Positions 1 through 8,463 of a stretch of DNA of 16,979 nucleotides are shown piece after piece. The stretch comes from an uncultured Faecalibacterium sp. (GTDB lineage Bacteria > Bacillota > Clostridia > Oscillospirales > Ruminococcaceae). The DNA lies in the NCBI GenBank assembly GCA_934512105.1, contig CAKSWQ010000046.1:1-16979 (forward strand). The letters are read 5' to 3'. Each line of letters starts with the position of its first letter. The stretch's first letter is position 1. The notes beneath the pieces are model-generated. The model had not been told where the DNA came from, did not search any database, and was given only the letters and a program-made list of their open reading frames with translations. A program made the position numbers and the translations under genes.

Positions 1-42
1 GCGCGCCTTTGTTGCCCTATGTATACCGAAAAGTGGTGTACT

Positions 43-67
43 GAATGTTAATATATTATTAACATTC
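43..67. repeat. Perfect AT-rich dyad (11-bp arms, 3-nt centre)
   Basis: GAATGTTAATA and its exact reverse complement TATTAACATTC flank a TAT centre. No T-run follows on either strand, so it looks more like an operator than an intrinsic terminator. MarR/TetR-type regulators bind sites of this kind, but no regulator gene is visible here. It lies beyond the 3' end of the ABC operon and may belong to a gene left of the window. Confidence 0.5.
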
Positions 68-157
68 TATGAACGAGCACCCGTTCGGCCTGTTTTAATC
101 AACAAAGCGAATTTTTGCCATTTATTATTACGGTCTGGATAGGATACAACAGCTTTC

Positions 158-1933
158 TCAGGTCTGCACACCCTCGAACTGGCTGTTGTAGAGCTTGGCG
201 TAGAAGCCGCCCTGCGCCAGCAGCTGGTCGTGGTTGCCCTGCTCCACAATGTGGCCGTCCTTCATGACAAGGATGACGTCTGCCTCCCGGATGGTGGAAA
301 GGCGGTGCGCCACGATGAAGCTGGTGCGTCCCTGCATCATGCGGGCAAAGGCCTTCTGGATGCGCACCTCGGTGCGGGTATCAATGGAGGAGGTGGCTTC
401 GTCCAAAATCAGCATGGGCGGCAGGCAGAGCATCACGCGGGCGATGCAGAGCAGCTGCTTCTGGCCCTGACTGATGTTGCCGCCGTCCTCTGCAATGACG
501 GTGTCATAGCCCTCGGGCAGACGGCGGATAAAGCTGTGGGCGTGGGCAGCCTTGGCGGCGGCGATCACCTCGTCCATGGTGGCGTCCGGCTTGCCGTAGG
601 CAATGTTCTCCCGCACCGTACCGGCGCGCAGCCAGGTGTCCTGCAATACCATACCGTAGCTGCCGCGCAGAGAGGCGCGGGTCACATCCCGGATGTCGGT
701 GCCGGACACCTTGATGCTGCCGCCGTTCACATCATAGAACCGCATGAGCAGGTTGATCAGGGTGGTCTTGCCGCAGCCGGTAGGGCCTACGATGGCGATG
801 CGCTGGCCGGGCTGCACGTCCAGCGAGAGCCCCTCGATAAGCGGGCGGTCGGGCAGGTAGCGGAAGGACACATCCTGTAACTGCACATGGCCGTCCGGCT
901 GCAACGCGGCGGCGTTTTCGGCCTCCGGCACCTGATCCTCGGCGTCCAGCAGCTCAAACACCCGGGCAGCGCAGGCCAGTGCGTTTTGCAGCTCGGTGAC
1001 AACGCCCGAGATCTCGTTGAAGGGCTTCGTGTACTGGTTGGCGTAACTCAGAAAAACGCTCAGCTGGCCGATGGTGATGCCGCCGCGCACAGCGTACAGC
1101 GCACCCACAAGGCCCACGCCCGCATACACGATGTTGTTCACAAAGCGGGTGGCAGGGTTGGTCAGGCTGGAGAAGAAGATGGCCTTCAGGCTCACGTCCT
1201 GCAATTGGCCGTTCACCTCGTCAAAGGCGGCAAGGCTCTCGGCTTCGTGACCAAAGGCCTGCACCACCTTCTGGCCTTCGATCATCTCGTTGACCAGCGC
1301 GGTCTGCCTGCCGCGCACGGTGCTCTGGCTCTGGAAGTAGCCGTAGCTGCGCTTTGCCAGAAAGCCCGCCACCACAAGGCTCAGCGGGGTGATGCACACC
1401 ACCACCAGCGTGATGGGCACATTCTCCCGCAGCATGAACAGCAGAGTGCCAAAAATGGTCAGGATGCCGGAGAACAGCTGGGTAAAGCCCATCAGCAGGC
1501 CGTCTGCGAAGGTGTCCACATCCGCCACCATGCGGCTGACGATATCGCCGGAGGGGTGGCTGTCCAGATAGGACAGCGGCAGGGTCTGGATCTTGCGCAG
1601 CGCCTCGTTGCGCAGGTCACGGCTGACCGAGAAGGTGATGCGGTTGTTGCACACGCTCAAAAGCCACTGTGCAAGGGCGGCTACGGCAGCCACTACCAGA
1701 ATGCTCACTGCAATGCGCAGCACCCCGGCAAGGTCTACATTGCCCTTGCCCAGCATCTTATCAATGGCATCGCCGCACAGGATGGGGATATACAGCTGGG
1801 CGGCTACGCTGACCGCCGCCACCAGCAGGCTGCACACCACAAAGGCGCTGTATGGACGGATCTTGTGCAGCACCCGGTTCAGAGTGGCCTTGCGCTGCTG
1901 CGGGGTCAGCTTGTTTTTTGCTTTTGCACTCAT
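158..1933 (-). CDS. ABC exporter half-transporter, catalytically competent subunit (permease-ATPase fusion)
   Basis: 591-residue half-transporter, the usual length for a type IV ABC exporter. An N-terminal membrane domain (about residues 28-310) precedes the nucleotide-binding domain. Visible motifs are Walker A GPTGCGKTT (383-391), Q-loop Q431, signature ISQGQ (487-491, degenerate against LSGGQ), Walker B LILDEATSSID with catalytic Glu512, and H-loop His543. The ATG overlaps the stop of the upstream gene (1930-3669) as ATGA, so the two are translationally coupled and almost certainly form a heterodimer. Family knowledge: such pairs (TM287/288, BmrCD, LmrCD-like) export drugs, lipids or peptides. 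The substrate cannot be read from sequence. No convincing terminator is seen after the stop. Confidence 0.93.
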   Translation of the reverse strand: MSAKAKNKLTPQQRKATLNRVLHKIRPYSAFVVCSLLVAAVSVAAQLYIPILCGDAIDKMLGKGNVDLAGVLRIAVSILVVAAVAALAQWLLSVCNNRITFSVSRDLRNEALRKIQTLPLSYLDSHPSGDIVSRMVADVDTFADGLLMGFTQLFSGILTIFGTLLFMLRENVPITLVVVCITPLSLVVAGFLAKRSYGYFQSQSTVRGRQTALVNEMIEGQKVVQAFGHEAESLAAFDEVNGQLQDVSLKAIFFSSLTNPATRFVNNIVYAGVGLVGALYAVRGGITIGQLSVFLSYANQYTKPFNEISGVVTELQNALACAARVFELLDAEDQVPEAENAAALQPDGHVQLQDVSFRYLPDRPLIEGLSLDVQPGQRIAIVGPTGCGKTTLINLLMRFYDVNGGSIKVSGTDIRDVTRASLRGSYGMVLQDTWLRAGTVRENIAYGKPDATMDEVIAAAKAAHAHSFIRRLPEGYDTVIAEDGGNISQGQKQLLCIARVMLCLPPMLILDEATSSIDTRTEVRIQKAFARMMQGRTSFIVAHRLSTIREADVILVMKDGHIVEQGNHDQLLAQGGFYAKLYNSQFEGVQT

Positions 1934-3669
1934 GCTTCTGCCTCCCCTTTCTTGAACTGGCTCTCGTAGATCTCCTCGTACACCGGGCAGCTGCTGCGCA
2001 GCGCGCTGTGGGTGCCGATGCCCACCAGATGGCCGTCATCCAATACTAAGATCTGGTCGGCGTGCTGCAGGCTGGCGGCACGCTGGCTGACGATGAACAC
2101 GGTCAGTGCCCCGGGCAGCGCCGCCAGAGCCTTGCGCAGGGCGGCGTCAGTGGCGTAGTCCAGCGCGCTGGCGCTGTCGTCCAAAATCAAAATATCCGGC
2201 TTGCCCACCAGCGCACGGGCGATGGTGAGCCGCTGTTTCTGTCCGCCGGAGAGGTTGCGTCCGCCCTGCTCCACCGGCTCGTCCAGCCCAAGGGGCTTTG
2301 CGCGCACAAAGTCCGCGGCCTGCGCCGTTTCCAGCGCCGCCCACAGGTCGGCGTCGGTGGCATCCTTGTTGCCCCACAAAAGGTTGGAGCGGATGGTGCC
2401 GCCGAAGAGCTGCGCCTTCTGCATGACCACCGCTACTCTGCCGCGTAAAGCGTCCCGGGGGTAGCTTTGCACCGGGCGGCCAAAGATCTCCACGCTGCCC
2501 TCGGTGGCATCGTAAAAGCGCGGGATGAGGTTCACAAGGCTGGATTTGCCGCTGCCGGTGCCGCCGATGACGCCGATGGTCTGGCCTTTTTGGGCGGTAA
2601 AGCTGATATCGGTCAGGCTGGGTGCGCCTGCGCCGGCGTAGGTCAGGCCCACATGGTCAAAGCGCACGGCATCGCCGGTCTTATCTGCGGGCACTTCGCC
2701 CAAGAGCTCTGCCGGGAAGGTCATACCGGGCTTTGTATCCAGCACCGCCTGCACGCGTCCTGCACAGGCCAGCGCCTTGCTGACCTGCACGATGAGGTTC
2801 GCCAGTTTTACCAGCTCCACAAGGATCTGGTTCATGTAGTTCACCAGTGCGATGACATCGCCGGAGGCCATGCCGCCCACGTTGATCTCGATGCTGCCCA
2901 CATACAGCAGCGCCACGATGGCAAGGTTGATGAGCACATAGGTCAGCGGGTTCATCAGCGCCGAAAGATGGCCGACATGCAGCTGCATCCCGGTCAGCAG
3001 GGCGTTGGCGTCCTCAAAGCGGTCGATCTCGCTCTGCTCCTTATCAAAGGCGCGCACCACGCGCACGCCGGTCAGGTTCTCGCGGGTCAGACCCAGCACC
3101 CGGTCCAGCCGGGTCTGCACGGTCTTGTACAGCGGCCGGGTGATCACCATCACGCCGAACACCACCACGCTGAGCAGCGGGATGGTGACCACAAAGATCA
3201 TTGCCGCCCGGGCGTTGACCGTAAAGGCCATGACCATAGCACCCAGCACCACAAAGGGGCTGCGCAGGAACAGGCGCAAAAACAGGTTGAGCCCGCTCTG
3301 CACCTGATTGACATCGCTGGTCATACGGGTGATAAGGGTGCTGGTGCCCAGCGTATCCATCTCTGAAAAGCTCAGGCTCTGGATATGGGCAAACAGGGCG
3401 TGCCGCAGCGCGGTGGAGTAGCCCACTGCCGCCTTGGCGGAAAAGTACTGTGCGGTCAGGCTGCAAACAAGGCCGATAACGGCCAGCAAAAGCAGAATGC
3501 CGCACCGCACCAGAATATAGCGCAGGTCGTGTGCTGCAATGCCCACATTGACGATATCCGCCATTACCAGCGGCACAAACAGGTCAAAGGTGGCTTCCAG
3601 CATCTTAAAGAGCGGTGCAAGCACGCTTTCGCGCTTGTAGCCCTTCAGGTAGCTAAGCATCCGGTTCAA
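1930..3669 (-). CDS. ABC exporter half-transporter, degenerate-site subunit (permease-ATPase fusion)
   Basis: About 579 residues from a TTG start at 3669. An AGGAGG at 3677-3682 sits 7 nt upstream of that TTG. An earlier in-frame TTG at 3693 would place the Shine-Dalgarno inside the gene, and the ATG at 3660 is 16 nt away. The membrane domain covers about residues 15-305. The ATPase domain has Walker A GGTGSGKSS (369-377), canonical LSGGQ (473-477) and Walker B ILILDDSASALD. The catalytic Glu is replaced by Asp498 and the H-loop His by Gln529 (VSQR). These changes mark the non-hydrolytic site of asymmetric exporters. This is the first gene of a two-gene operon with 158-1933. Substrate is unknown. 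Confidence 0.92.
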   Translation of the reverse strand: MNRMLSYLKGYKRESVLAPLFKMLEATFDLFVPLVMADIVNVGIAAHDLRYILVRCGILLLLAVIGLVCSLTAQYFSAKAAVGYSTALRHALFAHIQSLSFSEMDTLGTSTLITRMTSDVNQVQSGLNLFLRLFLRSPFVVLGAMVMAFTVNARAAMIFVVTIPLLSVVVFGVMVITRPLYKTVQTRLDRVLGLTRENLTGVRVVRAFDKEQSEIDRFEDANALLTGMQLHVGHLSALMNPLTYVLINLAIVALLYVGSIEINVGGMASGDVIALVNYMNQILVELVKLANLIVQVSKALACAGRVQAVLDTKPGMTFPAELLGEVPADKTGDAVRFDHVGLTYAGAGAPSLTDISFTAQKGQTIGVIGGTGSGKSSLVNLIPRFYDATEGSVEIFGRPVQSYPRDALRGRVAVVMQKAQLFGGTIRSNLLWGNKDATDADLWAALETAQAADFVRAKPLGLDEPVEQGGRNLSGGQKQRLTIARALVGKPDILILDDSASALDYATDAALRKALAALPGALTVFIVSQRAASLQHADQILVLDDGHLVGIGTHSALRSSCPVYEEIYESQFKKGEAEA

Positions 3670-3703
3670 AAAAATTCCTCCTTTGGGGGTCAAAATACAC
3701 CTT

Positions 3704-3732
3704 ATTATAACGCGATGTATACCGAAAATCCA
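3704..3732 (-). promoter_or_regulatory. Probable promoter of the ABC exporter operon
   Basis: On the minus strand a perfect -10 TATAAT (3704-3709) lies 34 nt before the TTG start. The -35 at 17-nt spacing (TGGATT, 3727-3732) is weak, which would fit a regulated promoter. The 14-bp sequence TTTTCGGTATACAT (3715-3728), repeated at 19-32, lies between the -35 and -10 and could be an operator. Confidence 0.5.
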
Positions 3733-3753
3733 GTGCCGCAGTTGTGTTTTGCA

Positions 3754-3782
3754 TTGTACAAGCTGCCAAATCCTGTTATACT
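3754..3782 (+). promoter_or_regulatory. Promoter of the SseB/Sel1 gene
   Basis: TTGTAC (3754-3759), 17-nt spacer, then TATACT (3777-3782) preceded by an extended -10 TG. It is divergent from the ABC operon promoter and leaves a leader of roughly 20 nt before the start codon. Confidence 0.65.
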
Positions 3783-3805
3783 AGGATTGATATTGATAGG
3801 GAAGT

Positions 3806-4915
3806 ATGGTGAACACAATGGCAAGACGAACAGACGGCGGGGTACGCTTCCGCCCGGTGGGCAGCCGCCGCAGCCGCACCGCACCGGTGTACAGCCCGCG
3901 CGGCACCGGCTGCCCGGCCATCGAGCAGGCGGTACAGAGGCTGTACAAGGGGCAGAACGAGGAGAGCTTCTGGTCTTTGATGAGCGCGCTGAACTATGCG
4001 CTGGAGCTGGAGACCCATGTGCTGGTGCCGCTGCAAACGGCGCTTTCAGCGCAGGGTGCGCCCGCCCCGTGGATGGAGCACCCTGTCCCGGCAGAAAAGG
4101 CCGATGGGCTTGCCTTGTGGACGCTGCGCAACGACAAGGGGCGCTGCTGGCTGCCGCTGTTCACCTCGGTGGCAGCGGCCGGTGCAGACCGCAGTACCGC
4201 AAGCCGCCCCATGGCCGACCGCACCTTGGAGCAGGCCATGCAGCTGGCACTGGACACTCCGGGCATCGACGGCGTGGTGCTGGACCCGTGGAGCAATTCG
4301 GCCTCGCTGGACGGTGCGCTGCTCAACGGTCTGCTGCACGCGGGCCACACCCCGGAGGGCCCCGGCGCAGAGGAAGCCGAAGCCGGTAAGGAAGCCGCCC
4401 GCGCCGGACACTGGGCGGCAGCGGCAGAGTGCTACCAGAAAGCTGCCGAGCAGGGCAACGCCGCCGGGCTATCGCTGCTGGGCGAGTGCCTGTATCAGGG
4501 GCGCGGGGCGTCCAAGAGCGCTGCGCAGGCGCGCAAGCTGTGGAAGGCCGCAGCCGAAAGCGGTGAGCCCACCGCCCTTTTGAACCTTGGCGACGACTGC
4601 GCCGCCCGGGGCGACAACGGCAAGGCACTGCTGTGGTACCGCCGGGCGCGGCAGAGCGCGGCAGCGGTGCCGGATATCGAGTATACGCCCCGGGTCTGCC
4701 TGCGGCTGGCGCAGTACGAAACGCGCTACACCTCCCGCAAAAAGGCGCTGGCGCAGGCGGCAGAGGCAAAGCAGGCCTTTACCATTTTACAGCGGGAGCA
4801 CGAGCCGGACGCCGACCGCTGGTTACAGGAGGCCGAACAGCTGCTCTACGAGCTGACCCACGAGCCGCCCACGGCTCCGGCGGCATATAACATAGAATCT
4901 TTACAATTGGACTAA
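3806..4915 (+). CDS. SseB-like N-terminal domain with Sel1/TPR-like repeats
   Basis: 369 residues, cytosolic: no signal peptide or membrane segment. Residues about 50-180 resemble the SseB N-terminal domain, with a W-LPLFTS strand, a [10 protein letters not shown] helix and the [13 protein letters not shown] motif near 156-168. Residues about 195-285 contain Sel1-like helical repeats ([38 protein letters not shown]). A further Ala-rich helical part follows. Such repeats mediate protein-protein contacts, so an adaptor role is likely but the partner is unknown. The start is uncertain: AGGGA (3798-3802) is close to ATG 3806, well spaced for GTG 3809 and far from ATG 3818. dnaK begins 82 nt downstream on the same strand. 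Confidence 0.8.
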   Translation: MVNTMARRTDGGVRFRPVGSRRSRTAPVYSPRGTGCPAIEQAVQRLYKGQNEESFWSLMSALNYALELETHVLVPLQTALSAQGAPAPWMEHPVPAEKADGLALWTLRNDKGRCWLPLFTSVAAAGADRSTASRPMADRTLEQAMQLALDTPGIDGVVLDPWSNSASLDGALLNGLLHAGHTPEGPGAEEAEAGKEAARAGHWAAAAECYQKAAEQGNAAGLSLLGECLYQGRGASKSAAQARKLWKAAAESGEPTALLNLGDDCAARGDNGKALLWYRRARQSAAAVPDIEYTPRVCLRLAQYETRYTSRKKALAQAAEAKQAFTILQREHEPDADRWLQEAEQLLYELTHEPPTAPAAYNIESLQLD

Positions 4916-4997
4916 AAAATGGTCACAGCCGTCCGGTAAGATAGACTGGAGAAAAATCAGCCCGCAGACACGGCGGACAAGAAACAGAGGAAACAGT

Positions 4998-6815
4998 ATG
5001 AGCAAAGTGATCGGCATTGATCTGGGTACGACCAATTCCTGCGTGGCAGTGGTGGAGGGCGGCAAGCCCGTGGTCATCACCAATGCAGAGGGCGAGCGCA
5101 CCACCCCCAGCGTGGTGGCCTTTACCAAGGACGGCGAGCGTCTGGTGGGCGGCGCAGCCAAGCGCCAGATCGCCACCAACTCCGGGCGCACGATCTCCAG
5201 CATCAAGCGGTACATGGGCTCGGACTACCGGGCGCACATTGACGGCAAGGACCTTGCCCCGCAGGAGATCAGCGCCATGATCCTTGCCAAGATCCGCCGG
5301 GACGCCGAGAGCTATCTGGGCGAGCCGGTCACCGAGGCCGTTATCACCGTGCCCGCCTATTTTGACGACAGCCAGCGCAAGGCCACGCAGGATGCAGGCC
5401 GCATTGCGGGGCTGAACGTGCTGCGCATCATCAACGAGCCCACCGCCGCCGCGGTGGCCTACGGTCTGGACAACGAAGCCGCACAGAAGATCTTAGTCTA
5501 TGACCTTGGCGGCGGCACCTTTGATGTGTCCATCATCGAGATCGAGGACGGCACCTTTACGGTGCTTGCCACCGGCGGCGACACCCATCTGGGCGGCGAT
5601 GACTTTGACCAGCGCATCGTGGAGTACGCGGTGGCAGAGTTCAAAAAGTCTGACCGCATCGACCTGACCCGCGACCCCGCCGCCATGGGACGGCTGAAGG
5701 AGGAAGCGGAAAAGGCCAAGAAGGAGCTTTCCAGTGCGCCCTCTGCCCAGCTGAACCTGCCCTTTATCACGGTGGGCAAGGACGGGCCCCATCATCTGGA
5801 TATCGCCCTGTCCCGCCCGCAGTTCGAGATGATGACCGGCGATCTGCTGTCCCGCACCGTGACCCCGGTGCAGAACGCCTTGCGGGATGCGGGCATCTCT
5901 GCCAGCCAGCTGGGCAAGGTGCTGCTGGTGGGCGGCAGCACCCGGATGCCCGCCGTGGAGCGGCAGGTGCGGGAGCTGCTGGGCAAGGAGCCCAGCCACA
6001 GCCTGAACCCGGACGAGTGCGTTGCCATGGGCGCAGCGGTGCAGGGCGCACTGCTGCAGGGCGGCGGCAAGCTGGCCGGGGCCACCGGCGCGGCAGCGCA
6101 GGGGCTGGTGCTGATGGACGTGACCCCGCTGACCTTGTCCATCGAGACGCTGGGCGGGGTCGCCACCCCGCTGATCACCCGCAACAGCATGATCCCCACC
6201 CGCAAGAGCCAGATCTTTACCACCGCCCGTCCCATGCAGACCAGCGTGGAGATCAACGTTCTGCAGGGCGAGCGCCACTTTGCGCGGGACAACAAGTCTT
6301 TGGGCAAGTTCAAGCTGAACGGCATCCGGGCAAGCTTTTCGTCCAAGCCCCAGATCGAGGTCACCTTTGATATCGATGTGAACGGCGTGGTGAAGGTATC
6401 TGCAAAGGACCTTGCCACCGGGCGGGAGCAGAACATCACCATCACCGGCAGCACCAACCTTTCCGAAAACGAGATCCAGCGCGCCATGGCAGACGCCGCC
6501 GCCTACGAGGCCGAGGACAGCCGCCGCAAGGAGCGTCTGGACCTGCACAATCAGGCCGAGGTGCTGGCGTACAAGGTGGACGAAGCACTTTCCAAGTGCA
6601 AAAAGGAACTGGACAAGGACGAGAAAGCCCGTGTGAAGGCCGACCTTGCCAACCTGCGCCGCTGCCTGCGCAAGGATAAGCCTGAAAAGATGAACGAGAC
6701 CGAGGAAGCCGCCCTGCGGCAGGCCAAGAGCCAGCTGGAAGCTTCGGCCAACCACCTGATGCTGCTGTACTCTGCCGAACAGACCCCCGGCGATGGAACA
6801 GACAGCGCGCTGTAA
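4998..6815 (+). CDS. dnaK: Hsp70 chaperone DnaK
   Basis: 605-residue ATP-dependent cytosolic chaperone that binds exposed hydrophobic peptides with DnaJ and GrpE as co-chaperones. The ATPase domain starts with [15 protein letters not shown], and further phosphate-binding motifs are [12 protein letters not shown] and [10 protein letters not shown]. The substrate-binding domain starts at [14 protein letters not shown] and includes INVLQGER. A helical lid follows. The usual Gly/Met-rich tail is absent and the protein ends [17 protein letters not shown] lies about 6 nt before the ATG. No CIRCE operator (TTAGCACTC-N9-GAGTGCTAA) and no strong promoter is visible in the 82-nt gap, and hrcA, grpE and dnaJ are not adjacent. 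A strong terminator follows at 6837. Confidence 0.97.
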   Translation: MSKVIGIDLGTTNSCVAVVEGGKPVVITNAEGERTTPSVVAFTKDGERLVGGAAKRQIATNSGRTISSIKRYMGSDYRAHIDGKDLAPQEISAMILAKIRRDAESYLGEPVTEAVITVPAYFDDSQRKATQDAGRIAGLNVLRIINEPTAAAVAYGLDNEAAQKILVYDLGGGTFDVSIIEIEDGTFTVLATGGDTHLGGDDFDQRIVEYAVAEFKKSDRIDLTRDPAAMGRLKEEAEKAKKELSSAPSAQLNLPFITVGKDGPHHLDIALSRPQFEMMTGDLLSRTVTPVQNALRDAGISASQLGKVLLVGGSTRMPAVERQVRELLGKEPSHSLNPDECVAMGAAVQGALLQGGGKLAGATGAAAQGLVLMDVTPLTLSIETLGGVATPLITRNSMIPTRKSQIFTTARPMQTSVEINVLQGERHFARDNKSLGKFKLNGIRASFSSKPQIEVTFDIDVNGVVKVSAKDLATGREQNITITGSTNLSENEIQRAMADAAAYEAEDSRRKERLDLHNQAEVLAYKVDEALSKCKKELDKDEKARVKADLANLRRCLRKDKPEKMNETEEAALRQAKSQLEASANHLMLLYSAEQTPGDGTDSAL

Positions 6816-6836
6816 TATTTATAAAATAAGGTCTGT

Positions 6837-6872
6837 GGGCTGCTGCACCCGCCCGGCGCAGCAGCCCTTTTT
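6837..6872 (+). terminator. Intrinsic terminator after dnaK
   Basis: Perfect 10-bp stem GGGCTGCTGC/GCAGCAGCCC with an 11-nt loop, followed directly by TTTTT. It ends only about 20 nt before the next start codon, so expression of the DUF1653 gene may depend on partial read-through. Confidence 0.9.
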
Positions 6873-6893
6873 GCAGAAAAGAAAGGAACTGTT

Positions 6894-7121
6894 ATGAAGG
6901 AACTGCAATATCCGGTGCGCCCCGGGCGCTACCGCCACTTTAAAGGCAACGAATATCAGGTGCTGGGCGTGGCACGCCACAGCGAGACTGAGGAGGAAAT
7001 GGTGGTGTACCGCGCCCTGTACGGCGAGGGCGGGCTGTGGGTGCGCCCCGCCGCCATGTGGCTGGAGACTGTGACCCGGGACGGCGTTACCCAGCCCCGC
7101 TTTACCTATATCGGGGAGTGA
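6894..7121 (+). CDS. DUF1653 domain protein
   Basis: 75-residue protein that is nearly all a DUF1653 domain: the GRYRHFKGNEYQVLGVARHSET start, then VVYRALYGEGGLWVRPAAMWLE, match the family pattern of a small beta-rich fold. The family's biochemical function is not established. AAAGGAA (6882-6888) lies 5 nt before the ATG. The gene sits just after the dnaK terminator with no separate obvious promoter, so it is probably transcribed by read-through. No signal peptide. Confidence 0.85.
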   Translation: MKELQYPVRPGRYRHFKGNEYQVLGVARHSETEEEMVVYRALYGEGGLWVRPAAMWLETVTRDGVTQPRFTYIGE

Positions 7122-7144
7122 TGCGCCCGGCTTGAATCCCGTTA

Positions 7145-7173
7145 TTGACCATAGGATTGTTTTGCGGTAAAAT
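7145..7173 (+). promoter_or_regulatory. Sigma-A-type promoter of the secreted-protein gene
   Basis: TTGACC (7145-7150), exactly 17-nt spacer, TAAAAT (7168-7173). It is one of the best promoter matches in the window and lies 36 nt before the chosen ATG at 7210. Confidence 0.75.
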
Positions 7174-7209
7174 GTGGGTAAGATACCAAACAACAAAGGA
7201 GGTTTTCGT

Positions 7210-8244
7210 ATGAAGGCCAAACGATGGATCTCGCTGCTGCTTGCGGTCAGCATGATGCTCGGTGTGCTGGCGATGCCCGCCTCGGCGGCGCAGCAGCCGG
7301 AAAGCACCGCTGCTGTCAGCGAGGCGCTGCCCGATGCCGCAGAGCAGAGCGCGGCAGAGGATGAAAACGATATCGTCAGCATCCGCATCAGGGCGACCGG
7401 TACCCTTGTCTATGGTTCCGATTACAAGCTGGAGGTGGAGACCCGGCCCGAAAACACCCAGTATATTGCTGTGGTACTGGGCACCAGCGGCGAAGCCTAC
7501 GGCTATGTGACCCTGATGATCTCGGATAAGCTGCGCACTTTGCTCAAACTGATCCCCCTGCCCAAAAAGATGTCCCAGACCCCGGACCAGACCGAGGAAT
7601 TCAATGTATACAGCTACCTCAAGCAGCTGATCGACGGCAATGACGTCAGCGTGCTGCTGCGGGTGGCGGATGAGGTGGTGTCGGTGATGGACACCGTCAG
7701 CTTCTTTGTCCCGGCCAGCTACCTGACCACCGTGAAGAACGTTTCCAACGGCATGAAGCTGGCGCTGAGCCTGATCCGCAAGTATCTGCCCGAGGGCGCG
7801 TTGAGCCGCATCTATCTGGACGAGCAGCCCAAGGACAGCGGCAAGTATTTTGCCGGTGCCATCGCGCTGGAAAGCAGCGATATCAACGCCGCCGGGTTTG
7901 CCATGTTCAAGATCAAGCCCAAGACGGAAAACGTCAGCCTGAGCTGGGCAGCCGAGACCCCGGCCAGTATGACCGTTTCTGAGTTGCAGAACACCGATCT
8001 GACCGCCAGGGTCCTCTCGGACGGACAGGTGGCTGAAAACGGCAAAGTGAGCTACACCTACAAGAAAAAGACCTTCCTGTGGTTCAGCAGCAAAATAAAC
8101 GGTGTACCCACCGAGCCCGGCACCTACACCCAGACCGCCAAGGCCGGGGGCAACTACTCCTGCAGCAGTATCAGCCGCACCATTACGGTGACTGCTGACC
8201 CGCAGCCTGCTGCCGCACCTGCCGCAGAGCAGCCCGCAGCATAA
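7210..8244 (+). CDS. Secreted protein of unknown function with signal peptide
   Basis: 344 residues from ATG 7210, which has AAAGGAGG about 7 nt upstream. An upstream in-frame start at 7174 would precede this Shine-Dalgarno and is unlikely. A classical Sec signal peptide is present: charged MKAKR, hydrophobic core ISLLLAVSMMLGVLA, cleavage probably after PASA (residue 26). The mature start is acidic and Ala/Glu-rich. A central region (about 55-240) has no recognised motif. Residues about 245-330 look like a beta-sandwich Ig-like domain (VSYTYKKKTFLWFSSKI, GTYTQTAKAGGNY). The tail is Pro/Ala-rich. No LPXTG, lipobox or C-terminal membrane segment is seen, so release or loose wall association is likely. 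It has its own promoter and a strong terminator. Confidence 0.85.
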   Translation: MKAKRWISLLLAVSMMLGVLAMPASAAQQPESTAAVSEALPDAAEQSAAEDENDIVSIRIRATGTLVYGSDYKLEVETRPENTQYIAVVLGTSGEAYGYVTLMISDKLRTLLKLIPLPKKMSQTPDQTEEFNVYSYLKQLIDGNDVSVLLRVADEVVSVMDTVSFFVPASYLTTVKNVSNGMKLALSLIRKYLPEGALSRIYLDEQPKDSGKYFAGAIALESSDINAAGFAMFKIKPKTENVSLSWAAETPASMTVSELQNTDLTARVLSDGQVAENGKVSYTYKKKTFLWFSSKINGVPTEPGTYTQTAKAGGNYSCSSISRTITVTADPQPAAAPAAEQPAA

Positions 8245-8291
8245 ACGTTTTTATAGCACATAAACCGGCGGAATATTATTTTTAAATTGTA

Positions 8292-8332
8292 CGATCCCGG
8301 AAAGTTCGCAGACTTTCCGGGATCGTTTTTTT
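8292..8332 (+). terminator. Intrinsic terminator after the secreted-protein gene
   Basis: Perfect 14-bp stem CGATCCCGGAAAGT/ACTTTCCGGGATCG with a 6-nt loop and a run of seven T. Confidence 0.95.
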
Positions 8333-8379
8333 CGTAAGAGTGGACATTTTTATTTTCCATAAAATGAGATGCTTTACTC

Positions 8380-8408
8380 TTGCAAATTGCTGTGCAATAC
8401 GCTATTAT
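8380..8408 (+). promoter_or_regulatory. Promoter of mscL
   Basis: TTGCAA (8380-8385), 17-nt spacer, TATTAT (8403-8408). The leader that follows contains a CCCCTT/AAGGGG hairpin (8421-8442) ending 5 nt before the AAGGAG Shine-Dalgarno at 8448-8453. Confidence 0.65.
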
Positions 8409-8463
8409 AAAAATAAATAACCCCTTGCGGTAAAAAAAGGGGACAAGAAGGAGCAGTTTATCT

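Noticed and set aside
887..1969. Plus-strand open frame opposite the ABC exporter gene
   Set aside because: It is antisense to strongly conserved ATPase and membrane domains, with composition typical of shadow frames in GC-rich DNA.
4916..4997. CIRCE operator or clear promoter upstream of dnaK
   Set aside because: No TTAGCACTC/GAGTGCTAA pair is present. The TTGGAC and TAAGAT candidates are 24 nt apart, too far for a standard promoter.
5493..6755. Minus-strand open frame of about 420 residues opposite dnaK
   Set aside because: It is a shadow of dnaK codon bias, with low-complexity Gly/Leu/His composition and no Shine-Dalgarno.
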